Assembly: GCA_945906975.1 (NCBI GenBank)
Contig: CAMDRY010000004.1
Span: forward strand, 1 to 31,048
Length of the DNA stretch: 31,048 nucleotides
From: Bordetella parapertussis
GTDB lineage: Bacteria > Pseudomonadota > Gammaproteobacteria > Burkholderiales > SG8-39
Direction of reading: 5' to 3'
Made by a program: the position numbers and the translations under genes. The number at the start of each line of letters is the position of its first letter. Position 1 is the first letter of the stretch. Below, piece by piece: positions 23,904-31,048 of the stretch. The notes under the pieces were generated by a model. That model did not search any database. It had not been told where the DNA came from and saw only the letters and a program-made list of their open reading frames with translations.

Positions 23904-25571
23904 GTGGAAAAAATATGGCTCAAATCGTATCCGCCGGGCGTGCCGGCCGAGATTGATTTCCGGCAGTTCAGGTCAATCGGCGACCTGTTCGAAAAGAGCT
24001 GCGCGAAGTTCCGGGACAGGCCCGCTTACAGCAACATGGGCAAGACGATCAACTTTGGCGAGCTTGAACATTTCGCCGCCGCTTTCGGCGCCTGGGTGCA
24101 ATCGTGCGGCCTGGCGCGTGGTGCGCGCATCGCCCTGATGATGCCAAACTGCCTGCAGTATCCGGTGTGCGTATTCGGCGCGTTGCGGGCCGGCTATGTC
24201 GTGGTCAACGTCAATCCGCTTTATACGCCGCGCGAACTCGAGCATCAGCTCAAGGACTCGGGCGCTGAAGCCATTGTGGTACTCGAGAATTTTGCCCATG
24301 TATTGGAACAGGTCGTCGCGCGCACCGCCGTGAAGCAGGTGGTACTGGCTTCGCTTGGCGACATGCTTGGCGTCAAGGGCTTGCTGGTCAATTTTGTGCT
24401 GCGCCATGTGAAAAAAATGGTGCAACGCTTTCACCTGGCGGGCGCCGTGCGCTTCAATGATGTGATCGCGCAAGGTCGGCGCCTCGACCTGAAAAAAGTC
24501 GATGTCGACCCGGAGGACGTGGCGTTTTTGCAGTACACCGGAGGCACCACAGGCGTGTCCAAGGGCGCCACCCTGGTGCATCGCAACCTGCTCGCCAACC
24601 TGGAGCAGAGCACCGCTTGGATCCGCCCGTTCTTTTCCGAGAGCAAGCCGCAGGTGATCATCACCGCGCTGCCGCTTTATCATATCTTTTCGCTGACCGC
24701 CAATTGCCTGAAAATGATGCGCATCGGCGGTTGCAACGTGCTCATCACCAACCCGCGCGACATACCGGCTTTTATCAAGGAATTGGCAAAGCACAAGTTC
24801 ACCATGTTCACCGGCGTGAACACCCTGTTCAACGCGCTGCTCAACCACCCTGATTTTGCAAAGTTGGATTTTTCCAGCCTGAAGCTCGCCATCGGTGGCG
24901 GGATGGCGGTGCAAAAGGTCGTTGCCGAGCGCTGGCAGCAGGTCACCGGCAGCACCCTGGTGGAGGCCTATGGTCTGTCGGAAACCTCCCCGGCAGCGAC
25001 TATCAATCCGATCGACTTGAAGGAATACAACGGTGCGATCGGCCTGCCGCTGCCCTCGACCATGATCAGCATTCGCGATGATGCGGGGCGCGAGTTGCCT
25101 GTCGGTGACGCCGGTGAGATATGCATCGCCGGGCCGCAGGTCATGACCGGCTACTGGAACAGCCCGGCGGAAACAGCGCGGGCCATGACCGCTGATGGCG
25201 CTTTTCGCAGCGGCGATATCGGCATCATGGATGATCATGGCTTTGTACGCATCGTTGACCGCAAGAAGGACATGATCCTGGTGTCCGGTTTCAATGTTTA
25301 CCCGAACGAGATCGAGGGGGTCGTCGCGATGCATCCGGGCGTGCTCGAATGCGCTGTTGTGGGTGTGCCTGACGAGCACTCGGGCGAGGCGGTAAAGTTG
25401 TTTGTGGTTAAAAAAGATCCCGCGCTCGACGAGGCCGAGGTGATGCGCCATTGCCGGGACAATCTAACCGGCTACAAGCGGCCGAAGCAGGTGGTTTTTC
25501 GCGACGAATTGCCCAAGACCAACGTTGGAAAAATCCTGCGGCGCATGTTGCGGGAGGAAAAGGCGGCCTAA
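23904..25571 (+). CDS. fadD: Long-chain-fatty-acid--CoA ligase
   Basis: A 555-residue adenylate-forming enzyme that activates long-chain fatty acids to acyl-CoA for beta-oxidation. Motifs in order: YTGGTTGVSKGATLVHRN (P-loop), AYGLSETSPAA, GDIGIMDDHGF, VDRKKDMILVSGFNVYPNEIE (fatty-acid signature) and PKTNVGKILRR with the catalytic lysine near the C-terminus. The frame is open from 23811, but the first 31 residues are arginine-rich and unlike the family. GTG at 23904 gives VEKIWLKSYPPGVPAEID, the usual FadD N-terminus, so I start there; a G-rich run just upstream may be the ribosome binding site. The protein should sit at the inner face of the membrane. It is distinct from the acyl-CoA ligase at the window start, which has a different P-loop and tail. 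Confidence 0.93.
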   Translation: MEKIWLKSYPPGVPAEIDFRQFRSIGDLFEKSCAKFRDRPAYSNMGKTINFGELEHFAAAFGAWVQSCGLARGARIALMMPNCLQYPVCVFGALRAGYVVVNVNPLYTPRELEHQLKDSGAEAIVVLENFAHVLEQVVARTAVKQVVLASLGDMLGVKGLLVNFVLRHVKKMVQRFHLAGAVRFNDVIAQGRRLDLKKVDVDPEDVAFLQYTGGTTGVSKGATLVHRNLLANLEQSTAWIRPFFSESKPQVIITALPLYHIFSLTANCLKMMRIGGCNVLITNPRDIPAFIKELAKHKFTMFTGVNTLFNALLNHPDFAKLDFSSLKLAIGGGMAVQKVVAERWQQVTGSTLVEAYGLSETSPAATINPIDLKEYNGAIGLPLPSTMISIRDDAGRELPVGDAGEICIAGPQVMTGYWNSPAETARAMTADGAFRSGDIGIMDDHGFVRIVDRKKDMILVSGFNVYPNEIEGVVAMHPGVLECAVVGVPDEHSGEAVKLFVVKKDPALDEAEVMRHCRDNLTGYKRPKQVVFRDELPKTNVGKILRRMLREEKAA

Positions 25572-25637
25572 TCCTTGCCATCTGGCGCGTTGCCGTCCGG
25601 CCGACGCCTGATGCGACAGGGTTAAAGATCCTACACT

Positions 25638-25778
25638 GCGTCCCTGGTATGAAATGGTCGCGCACCATGAGGTCGCGTACCATTAGCCCAGAGTCCAGCA
25701 TCACCGGACTATCACCCATCAATCCCCAATCAATCACGATGCTACGGTCGCACAGCCGCTTTATGCGGCTGTTTTTTT
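25638..25778 (+). ncRNA. Candidate small RNA or structured fadD 3' UTR
   Basis: The 263-base gap after fadD has no coding frame that looks real. It contains a -10-like TACACT at 25632-25637, an inverted repeat ATGGT-N5-ACCAT (25654-25668) followed by a near-copy GGTCGCGTACCAT, and AGTCC/GGACT shortly after. It ends in a strong intrinsic terminator at 25752-25778. A transcript of about 140 bases could start here. Alternatively this is only the 3' end of fadD mRNA. No RNA family is recognised. Confidence 0.3.
25752..25778 (+). terminator. Strong intrinsic terminator
   Basis: ACAGCCGC/GCGGCTGT, a perfect 8-bp stem with a 5-base loop, is followed directly by seven T. It ends transcription coming from fadD or from the possible small RNA. 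Confidence 0.93.
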
Positions 25779-25815
25779 GTGTCCTTGGCGTGCGCATTTT
25801 CGATGTTTTCCCAAC

Positions 25816-25835
25816 TCTTCGCTGATCTTCGCTGA
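25816..25835 (+). repeat. Tandem 10-base repeat at the permease start
   Basis: TCTTCGCTGA occurs twice in direct succession, and the last A of the second copy is the first base of the permease ATG. It replaces the position where a ribosome binding site would lie. Confidence 0.7.
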
Positions 25836-26746
25836 TGCAAAAAAATAGGCTCCCAGGTGTACTACTGATACTCATTGCGGTGCTGGCCTGGGGCGGCCAG
25901 GCGCCGGTGAGCAAACTCGCGCTCGATCATGTGGACGCTTACTTCCTTGCGCTGGCGCGCTGCGTGTTGGCATTGCCGGTGTTTGTTGTGCTGCTGGCCT
26001 GGCGCGAGGGGATTGGCGCGTTCTCCTATGAGCGCGGCCTGCCTGCCGCAAGCCTCTACGGCTTCCTCGGTTTTACCGGCTTTGGCCTGTTATTTTTCAT
26101 CGGCGTGACGCACAGCCTGCCCGAGCATGCGGTCATCATTCTCTCATTGCAGCCTGCGCTGGCGGCGCTCTGGCAGTGGATAGTGCAGCGGCGCCGGCCA
26201 CCGGCGTTCACGCTTGCCTGCATCGCGCTATGCGTGGCCGGTTTGATGCTGGTGGTAACTAAAGGCGATGTCGCGGCCACCCAGGATGGCGGCACCTGGT
26301 TTGGCGACGTGCTGCTGCTTGGCGCAGCGCTTTGCTGGATGGGCTACACGGCGGGTGTGGCGCGCTTTGCCCACTGGTCTGCGCTGCGCTACACCACCTT
26401 GTCCGCCTTGCCGGCGGCCGCTGTGCTGGTGGTGGTGACGGCGCTGGCTTGGCTGGCCGGTGAGACCCGTATTCCCGGAGTGGCCGCGGTGTCGGCAGTG
26501 GCGCCGCATCTGGCTTTTCTTGTCATCGTTACCGCCTTGGTGGCGGGGCTGGCCTGGAATGCGGGGGTGCGACAAATCGGGGCCCTGAACGCCTTGCTTT
26601 TGGGCAATCTTGTGCCGGTGGTCACCTTTGCTGTTTGCATTGCCCAGGGCCACCATTTTTTACCCGTGGAGTTCATCGGCGCCGGGCTCGTTGTTTTTTC
26701 GCTCGCGGCAAATAATATCTATATACGTCAATATGTTAAGGATTGA
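25835..26746 (+). CDS. EamA/DMT family permease
   Basis: A 303-residue inner-membrane protein with ten hydrophobic segments in two EamA repeats (about residues 8-135 and 150-295). The first repeat begins VLLILIAVLAWGGQAPVSKLAL, with the helix-1 W-G pattern of the drug/metabolite transporters such as RhaT, YdcZ and RarD relatives. The substrate is unknown; family members export amino acids, nucleosides or other metabolites. The ATG at 25835 has no Shine-Dalgarno. It is separated from fadD by a strong terminator and from phaZ by a promoter, so it is monocistronic. Confidence 0.9.
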   Translation: MQKNRLPGVLLILIAVLAWGGQAPVSKLALDHVDAYFLALARCVLALPVFVVLLAWREGIGAFSYERGLPAASLYGFLGFTGFGLLFFIGVTHSLPEHAVIILSLQPALAALWQWIVQRRRPPAFTLACIALCVAGLMLVVTKGDVAATQDGGTWFGDVLLLGAALCWMGYTAGVARFAHWSALRYTTLSALPAAAVLVVVTALAWLAGETRIPGVAAVSAVAPHLAFLVIVTALVAGLAWNAGVRQIGALNALLLGNLVPVVTFAVCIAQGHHFLPVEFIGAGLVVFSLAANNIYIRQYVKD

Positions 26747-26832
26747 CGGACGGCAGTCTGGTCCAATACGTCTAATCCCGCGAAGAAGCGTAAATCCATC
26801 TATGACGCAGTGCAGCAAAACGGTGAATCTGG

Positions 26833-26838
26833 TATAAA
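26833..26838 (+). promoter_or_regulatory. -10 box of phaZ
   Basis: TATAAA lies 32 bases before the phaZ ATG. The -35 is unclear. TGAGG is a fair ribosome binding site 5 bases before the start. Confidence 0.45.
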
Positions 26839-26870
26839 GGAATCTCTTAGTCTGTATTGGTGAGGCACGA

Positions 26871-28094
26871 ATGCTCTACGCAATCCATGAGATGCAACAC
26901 GCGATGCTGGCCCCCTGGGTCAACCTCGCCGAAGCCAGCATGCGCCTTTATACCAATCCCTTAAGCCCGTTTTCCTATTTTCCGGTTTCACCGCGCATGG
27001 CCGCCGGCAGTGAACTGATGCTGCGCCTGACGCAACGCTATCAAAAGCCGCTGTGGCAAATCGAGGACGCGCTGGTTGGCGGCAAGACGGTGGCGGTAAG
27101 TGCCATCCCGGTGCTGGAAAAGCCGTTCTGCCATTTGATTCATTTTCAACGCGCCCTCAAGACCAGGCGCCAGGATCCGAAGATACTGCTCGTGGCGCCG
27201 CTGTCGGGGCATCACGCGACCTTGTTGCGCGACACCGTACGCACCATGCTGCCTGACTTCGACGTCTATGTGACCGACTGGGTTGATGCGCGCATGGTGC
27301 CGCTTACCGAAGGCGCCTTTCACCTGGATGACTACGTCGATTATGTGCGCGAATTCGTCGGCTTTATCGGCGAGGGTGTACACGTGATTTCGGTATGCCA
27401 GCCCACCGTGCCGGTGCTCGCCGCCGTTTCCCTGATCGCACAGCGTGACGAACCGGTCAAGCCACGCACCATGACCATGATGGGCGGCCCCATCGACGCG
27501 CGCAAAAGTCCGACTGCGGTCAATAATCTGGCGACCGAAAAGCCGCTTTCCTGGTTCAAGCGCAGCGTGATCCACCGGGTTCCACTCAAATATCCGGGTT
27601 ACATGCGGCAGGTTTATCCGGGTTTTTTGCAACACACCGGTTTTGTTGCGATGAACCCCTCTCGCCATGCCGAGGCGCACCGGGATTTCTACAACCATCT
27701 GGTGCAGGGTGATGGCGAATCGGCCGACGCGCATCGCAAGTTCTACGACGAGTACAACGCCGTGCTCGACATGCCGGCCGAGTATTACATCGACACGATC
27801 AAAACGGTGTTCCAAGATTTCGCCCTGCCCAGGGGGTGCCTGTTTGTGCGCGAGGAGTTGGTGCGGCCGGCGGCTATCACCAAGACTGCCTTGCTCACCA
27901 TCGAGGGCGAGTTCGACGACATTTCGGGCAACGGCCAGACGGCTGCGGCGCACGATCTTTGCACCAAAATACCGGCCAAGATGAAGGATCACTTCATGGT
28001 GCCCAAGGTCGGGCATTACGGCATATTCAGCGGCAGGCGCTGGCGTGAAGTGATTTATCCGCACATTCGGGGATTCATCCAAAAGCACGACTGA
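26871..28094 (+). CDS. phaZ: Intracellular polyhydroxybutyrate depolymerase
   Basis: A 407-residue enzyme that mobilises stored PHB granules. It belongs to the intracellular depolymerase family of Cupriavidus PhaZ1: no signal peptide, an alpha/beta hydrolase fold, and a cysteine nucleophile in place of serine. The residues are Cys176 in VISVCQPTVP, Asp349 in EGEFDDISGNGQT and His382 in KVGHYGIFSG. The spacing is within one residue of the published C183/D355/H388 set. The N-terminus (MLYAIHEMQHAMLAPW) and the segment KPFCHLIHF are typical. No PHA synthase or phasin lies in the window, so the storage genes are elsewhere. The gene has its own -10 box and is followed by a terminator. Confidence 0.95.
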   Translation: MLYAIHEMQHAMLAPWVNLAEASMRLYTNPLSPFSYFPVSPRMAAGSELMLRLTQRYQKPLWQIEDALVGGKTVAVSAIPVLEKPFCHLIHFQRALKTRRQDPKILLVAPLSGHHATLLRDTVRTMLPDFDVYVTDWVDARMVPLTEGAFHLDDYVDYVREFVGFIGEGVHVISVCQPTVPVLAAVSLIAQRDEPVKPRTMTMMGGPIDARKSPTAVNNLATEKPLSWFKRSVIHRVPLKYPGYMRQVYPGFLQHTGFVAMNPSRHAEAHRDFYNHLVQGDGESADAHRKFYDEYNAVLDMPAEYYIDTIKTVFQDFALPRGCLFVREELVRPAAITKTALLTIEGEFDDISGNGQTAAAHDLCTKIPAKMKDHFMVPKVGHYGIFSGRRWREVIYPHIRGFIQKHD

Positions 28095-28117
28095 GGGTTT
28101 CCGTATTGATGCAATCC

Positions 28118-28150
28118 ACGCCGCCAAGCCGCAATGCCTGGCGGCGTTTT
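28118..28150 (+). terminator. Terminator after phaZ
   Basis: ACGCCGCCA/TGGCGGCGT, a perfect 9-bp stem with a 12-base loop, is followed by TTTTGTT 24 bases past the phaZ stop. Confidence 0.8.
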
Positions 28151-28203
28151 GTTGGTGAGGGCCACCCTGTGCCTGGTTCCCGGCGACCTCCGGCACGAAG
28201 CGT

Positions 28204-28209
28204 TAAACT
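28204..28209 (+). promoter_or_regulatory. -10-like box before the aspartate dehydrogenase gene
   Basis: TAAACT is in the same GTTAAACTCG setting as the box before the MFS gene at 22525. It would start a transcript near 28216, 35 bases before the preferred ATG. Confidence 0.35.
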
Positions 28210-28250
28210 CGCCATGGCTGATTTTTGAAAAATAAAAAAATGGATACGCA

Positions 28251-29084
28251 ATGACCAATAGCAAAGCGGAGGGTGCCGCGGAGATGCGCGTCGCGATCGC
28301 CGGGCTGGGGGCGATTGGCAAGGCGCTGGCGCTCAAGCTCGATAGCGGCGGCATCCCGGGCTTTGTGCTTACGGCGGTTTCGGCAAAAAACATCGACAAG
28401 GCGGCTGAATTTGTGCGCGGGTTCGCGCCGGCGGTGGCCGTGGTCGGATTGGGCGAGCTGGGCAAGCATGCCGACATCGTGATCGAATGCGCCCCGGCAG
28501 AGCTGTTGCCGCAGATCGCAGAACCCTTGCTGCGCGCCCAAAAGAAACTCATCGTGCTGTCGGTGGGTGCGTTGCTGAGCAACGACTACCTGGTGCAACT
28601 GGCCGCCGACACGGGTGGCACCATTATTGTGCCCACCGGCGCGTTGATCGGACTGGATGCGGTGATCGCCGCCGCTGAAGGCACGATTCATTCGGTGCGC
28701 ATGGTCACGCGCAAGCCCCCCAAGGGTCTTGCCGGCGCACCCTACCTGCTTGAACACAATATCGATATCAGCGATCTCAAGGCGCCCCTCAAGGTATTCA
28801 CGGGTAATGCCCGCGAGGCCGCCAGGGGTTTTCCCGCCAACCTCAATGTCGTGGTGGCACTCGCGCTTGCCGGCATAGGCCCGGAAAAGACCGTGCTGGA
28901 AATATGGGCCGACCCGTCGCTTACGCGCAACGTGCACCGTATCGAGGTGGATTCTGATTCCGCCCTGATGAGCATGACGATCGAAAACATTCCCTCGGAA
29001 AACCCCAAGACGGGGAAAATAACCGCGCGTAGTGTGATCGCGCTGTTACGCAAGATGACGGCGCCGCTCAGGGTGGGAACCTAA
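28251..29084 (+). CDS. nadX: Aspartate dehydrogenase-like protein
   Basis: A 277-residue NAD(P)-dependent oxidoreductase of the L-aspartate dehydrogenase family (DUF108), which interconverts aspartate and iminoaspartate/oxaloacetate. The Rossmann start is RVAIAGLGAIGKALALKL at about 13-30. The family C-terminal domain shows GALIGLDAVIAA (about 130), VTRKPPKGL, FPANLNVVVALALAG and SENPKTGKITARSVIALLRK. In some bacteria this enzyme feeds NAD synthesis; no other NAD gene is here. Its neighbours are an RraA-like aldolase and a Bug receptor, which points rather to catabolism of an amino or keto acid. ATG at 28251 has no good ribosome binding site; ATG at 28284, after GGAGG, would remove 11 residues and start directly before the Rossmann fold. 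Confidence 0.85.
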   Translation: MTNSKAEGAAEMRVAIAGLGAIGKALALKLDSGGIPGFVLTAVSAKNIDKAAEFVRGFAPAVAVVGLGELGKHADIVIECAPAELLPQIAEPLLRAQKKLIVLSVGALLSNDYLVQLAADTGGTIIVPTGALIGLDAVIAAAEGTIHSVRMVTRKPPKGLAGAPYLLEHNIDISDLKAPLKVFTGNAREAARGFPANLNVVVALALAGIGPEKTVLEIWADPSLTRNVHRIEVDSDSALMSMTIENIPSENPKTGKITARSVIALLRKMTAPLRVGT

Positions 29085-29135
29085 GCGGCGCGGCTTGAAC
29101 AAGACATTCACCGTCCCATCCCGGAGATCGATTTC

Positions 29136-29816
29136 ATGCCGCTGAACACGCAGCAAAAAGAACAAATCCGCCGGCGTTACCTGCAGGTGGACACCGCCAA
29201 CGTGGCCGACGTGCTCGACAGCATGGGTTTGCTCAACCAGGGCTTGTCACCGCAGTTCTCGCCCTACCCGGTGACGGCCGGGCGTATCGCCGGCTGGGCT
29301 TACACGATTCGCGGGCAGATGACGCCCTACGCCATGGGCGGTGACGCCGACAAGATGCAAGCCTGCCAGGGCCTGTCGCAGGGCGAGATCAGCGTGTGGA
29401 GCGGTGATGGCGAGGGCATCTGTTATTTCGGCGAATTGATCGCCATTGGCATGAAGGAGCGCGGTTGTACCGGAGCACTGGTCGATGGCGGCATTCGTGA
29501 TATTCGCTGGCTTGGGGAGCTGGACTTCCCGGTGTTCGCCACATACCGCACGCCGGTGCAGTCGATAGGGCGCTGGAAGGTGACCGGCAGCCAGATGCCG
29601 GTGTTCATGCGCGGTGCTGCCGCCGGCCTGGTGGAGGTAAAGCCCGGTGATTTCATCCTGGGCGACGAGGACGGCGTGATCGTCATTCCCGCGGGCATCG
29701 CCGAGCCAGTGCTGCTTGAGGTTGAGCGCCTGACGGAAATCGAAAAAAACATCCGCAGCGAACTGAAGAACGGCCTGAGCTTGGCCGAGGCGCTAAAGAA
29801 ATTCGGCCACGTCTGA
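29136..29816 (+). CDS. RraA-like 4-hydroxy-4-methyl-2-oxoglutarate/4-carboxy-4-hydroxy-2-oxoadipate aldolase family protein
   Basis: A 226-residue member of the RraA/HMG-CHA aldolase fold (often mislabelled as dimethylmenaquinone methyltransferase). The family's catalytic pair is intact: Arg121-Asp122 in DGGIRDIRWL, and GEL at 99-101 that lies before GMKERGCTGALVDGG. These are the residues that bind pyruvate and metal in the Pseudomonas HMG aldolase, so this is probably a true aldolase or decarboxylase and not the RNase E inhibitor. The start is ATG at 29136 with GGAGA 11 bases upstream. It is 51 bases after the nadX-like gene and 67 bases (to the preferred start) before the Bug receptor, which suggests one transcript. 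The substrate is unknown. Confidence 0.87.
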   Translation: MPLNTQQKEQIRRRYLQVDTANVADVLDSMGLLNQGLSPQFSPYPVTAGRIAGWAYTIRGQMTPYAMGGDADKMQACQGLSQGEISVWSGDGEGICYFGELIAIGMKERGCTGALVDGGIRDIRWLGELDFPVFATYRTPVQSIGRWKVTGSQMPVFMRGAAAGLVEVKPGDFILGDEDGVIVIPAGIAEPVLLEVERLTEIEKNIRSELKNGLSLAEALKKFGHV

Positions 29817-29883
29817 CCGTACCCGTGCCCCTGCGCGGGTCTATGGGCACGCAGTGAATTTTTTCATTTTTATCGGGGGCATA

Positions 29884-30870
29884 GTGAAACACCGCACCGT
29901 TATGATCACATCCTTGTTTGCAGGAGCACTGTTTTTTTCGGCGATATTGACGGCTCCGGTCCAGGCGCAGCAGGCCTGGCCATCGCGTCCGGTGCGCATC
30001 ATCGTGCCCTTTCCCGGCGGCGGCAGCACCATGGATACGGTGATGCGCCTGGTCGCGCCCGAGTTGTCGAAGATACTCGGCGTGCAGGTGGTGATCGACA
30101 ATAAGCCGGGCGCCGGCACGGTGATTGGTGTCGACGCCGCCGCCAAGTCCACCGACGGTCACACCTTTGTTGGTGTTGCCAACAGCTTCACCGTAAACCA
30201 GACGCTGGTGAGGGAGCTGCCCTACAACATGGCGAAGGAATTGCAGCCGGTGGTGTTGGTTGCGCGCACGCCCAACGTGCTCGCGGCGCGCGCCGGCCTG
30301 GCGCCCAACACCTTGGCGGAGTTTGTCGCCTTCGCGAAAAAAAATCCGGGCAAGCTGTCTTACGCCTCGTTTGGTAACGGCACCACGGCGCATTTCGCCG
30401 GTGAGATGTTCAAGATGATGGGCGGCATCGACATGGCGCACATTCCCTATAAGGGGCAGGGCCCGGCGCTGACCGACCTGCTGGCGGGCAACGTCGACAT
30501 CATGTTCGGTAACCTGCCCGACTTTATCGCCCACATCAAGGCGGGCAAACTCAAGGCCTATGGCACGACTTATCTTGCGCGCGCGGGACAGGCACCCGAG
30601 ATGCCGACCATCGCCGAGCAGGGCTACCCCGGGTTCGAGACCGACTCCTGGTACGGGCTGCTGGCGCCCGCGGGCGTGCCCAAGGACGTTGTCGACAGGC
30701 TTAACGCCGCGGTCAACCGTGTGCTGAGTGAAACGGCCGTCGGCGCCATGCTGAACGAACGCGGTCTTGAGGTTCTGGGCGGGGGCAGCGGCAGGTTCGG
30801 CCAGCACCTGCAGGTCGAAATCGCCAAGTACGCGCGCATCGTCAAGGATGCCAATATGCGCGTCGACTGA
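29884..30870 (+). CDS. Tripartite tricarboxylate transporter substrate-binding protein (Bug/TctC)
   Basis: A 328-residue periplasmic receptor of the Bug family, which is greatly expanded in betaproteobacteria. A signal peptide follows KHR: a hydrophobic core from MITSLFAG and cleavage after VQA-Q near residue 29. The mature start QQAWPSRPVRIIVPFPGGG is the family hallmark, followed by VVIDNKPGAG and IPYKGQGPALTDLLAG. Ligands of the family are small carboxylates or amides; the specific ligand is unknown. The frame begins at GTG 29854, but the extra residues (MNFFIFIGGI) would break the signal peptide; GTG at 29884, after GGGGGC, is better. No TctA or TctB lies nearby, as is usual for orphan Bug genes. 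Confidence 0.93.
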   Translation: MKHRTVMITSLFAGALFFSAILTAPVQAQQAWPSRPVRIIVPFPGGGSTMDTVMRLVAPELSKILGVQVVIDNKPGAGTVIGVDAAAKSTDGHTFVGVANSFTVNQTLVRELPYNMAKELQPVVLVARTPNVLAARAGLAPNTLAEFVAFAKKNPGKLSYASFGNGTTAHFAGEMFKMMGGIDMAHIPYKGQGPALTDLLAGNVDIMFGNLPDFIAHIKAGKLKAYGTTYLARAGQAPEMPTIAEQGYPGFETDSWYGLLAPAGVPKDVVDRLNAAVNRVLSETAVGAMLNERGLEVLGGGSGRFGQHLQVEIAKYARIVKDANMRVD

Positions 30871-30905
30871 AGCCTTGTTGTCAGGCTTGCGCGGTTTGAG
30901 ATATG

Positions 30906-30934
30906 AAAAAAAGGGCGCTTTGGCGCCCTTTTTG
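30906..30934. terminator. Bidirectional terminator
   Basis: GGGCGC/GCGCCC with a short loop, flanked by seven A on the left and five T on the right, acts in both directions. It closes the Bug gene on the plus strand and the converging gene on the minus strand. Confidence 0.9.
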
Positions 30935-30966
30935 TTGAAGTGTTACCGGATTGAAGCGTTGCCGGA

Positions 30967-31048
30967 TCAGGCCGGTTTGGCCGCCGCTTCCGGCGTCGCC
31001 GCGCGCACGATGGTTTTGTCCTTGATCGGCAGTGCCGCGACGGCTGCA
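30967..31048 (-). CDS. C-terminal end of a convergent gene, cut by window edge
   Basis: On the minus strand a frame open from the window edge ends with TGA at 30969-30967. The visible tail reads LPIKDKTIVRAATPEAAAKPA, an alanine-rich end typical of a real C-terminus. It lies 32 bases from a shared bidirectional terminator, which fits a convergent gene. Twenty-six residues are too few to name a family. Confidence 0.5.
   Translation of the reverse strand, partial: AAVAALPIKDKTIVRAATPEAAAKPA

Noticed and set aside
29136..29816. The RraA-like gene as the RNase E inhibitor RraA or a menaquinone methyltransferase
   Set aside because: The aldolase Arg-Asp pair is intact and no SAM-binding motif is present; the catabolic-looking neighbours favour an aldolase.

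Overview
The window looks like chromosomal DNA from a high-GC betaproteobacterium of the Burkholderiales/Rhodocyclales type. The reasons are strong G/C third-position bias throughout, a Bug-type (TctC) solute receptor, an intracellular PHB depolymerase, an RraA-like aldolase, a short betaproteobacterial winged-helix regulator beside glnS, and -10 boxes of the TAAAAT/TATAAT type just before genes. I see no phage, insertion sequence, CRISPR array, tRNA or rRNA. Nearly everything is ordinary metabolic chromosome; the less ordinary material lies in the intergenic regions.

Layout. (1) 1-5204, minus strand: an acyl-CoA ligase cut off at its C-terminus by the window edge, preceded by an MFS transporter, a bidirectional terminator, a small winged-helix protein and glnS. 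(2) 5434-9002, plus: an exported FrsA-like alpha/beta hydrolase, then paaY overlapping an HpcH/HpaI aldolase, then an enoyl-CoA hydratase. (3) 9042-15557, plus: a promoter, a cobalamin riboswitch and a tightly coupled B12 salvage operon, btuB-btuC-btuD-btuF-cobQ, in which the last four junctions are 4-base overlaps or short gaps. (4) 15700-22449, plus: a one-carbon block with an FNR-type box, a two-subunit NAD-linked formate dehydrogenase (beta subunit fused NuoE+NuoF; alpha subunit NuoG-like plus molybdopterin/tungstopterin domain), and fhs. (5) 22537-26746, plus: MFS transporter, long-chain acyl-CoA synthetase, a possible small RNA ending in a strong terminator, and an EamA/DMT permease. (6) 26871-30870, plus: phaZ, then an aspartate dehydrogenase-like gene, an RraA-like aldolase and a Bug receptor, closed by a terminator shared with a convergent gene cut by the window end.

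How the parts work together. The formate dehydrogenase and Fhs offer two fates for formate: oxidation to CO2 with NADH, or ATP-dependent capture as 10-formyl-tetrahydrofolate. The btu operon imports corrinoid under B12 feedback control, and CobQ amidates the ring of imported or made corrinoid. The acyl-CoA ligases, enoyl-CoA hydratase, PaaY and PhaZ fit a life on fatty or aromatic acids with PHB storage.

Most noteworthy: the class-II-like FNR box/-10 arrangement before the formate dehydrogenase; a 29-bp-arm inverted repeat made of GTGAA-type units between its two subunit genes; a possible anti-Shine-Dalgarno platform after the B12 riboswitch; and the possible small RNA at about 25640-25778. 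I found no clearly new multi-gene system.
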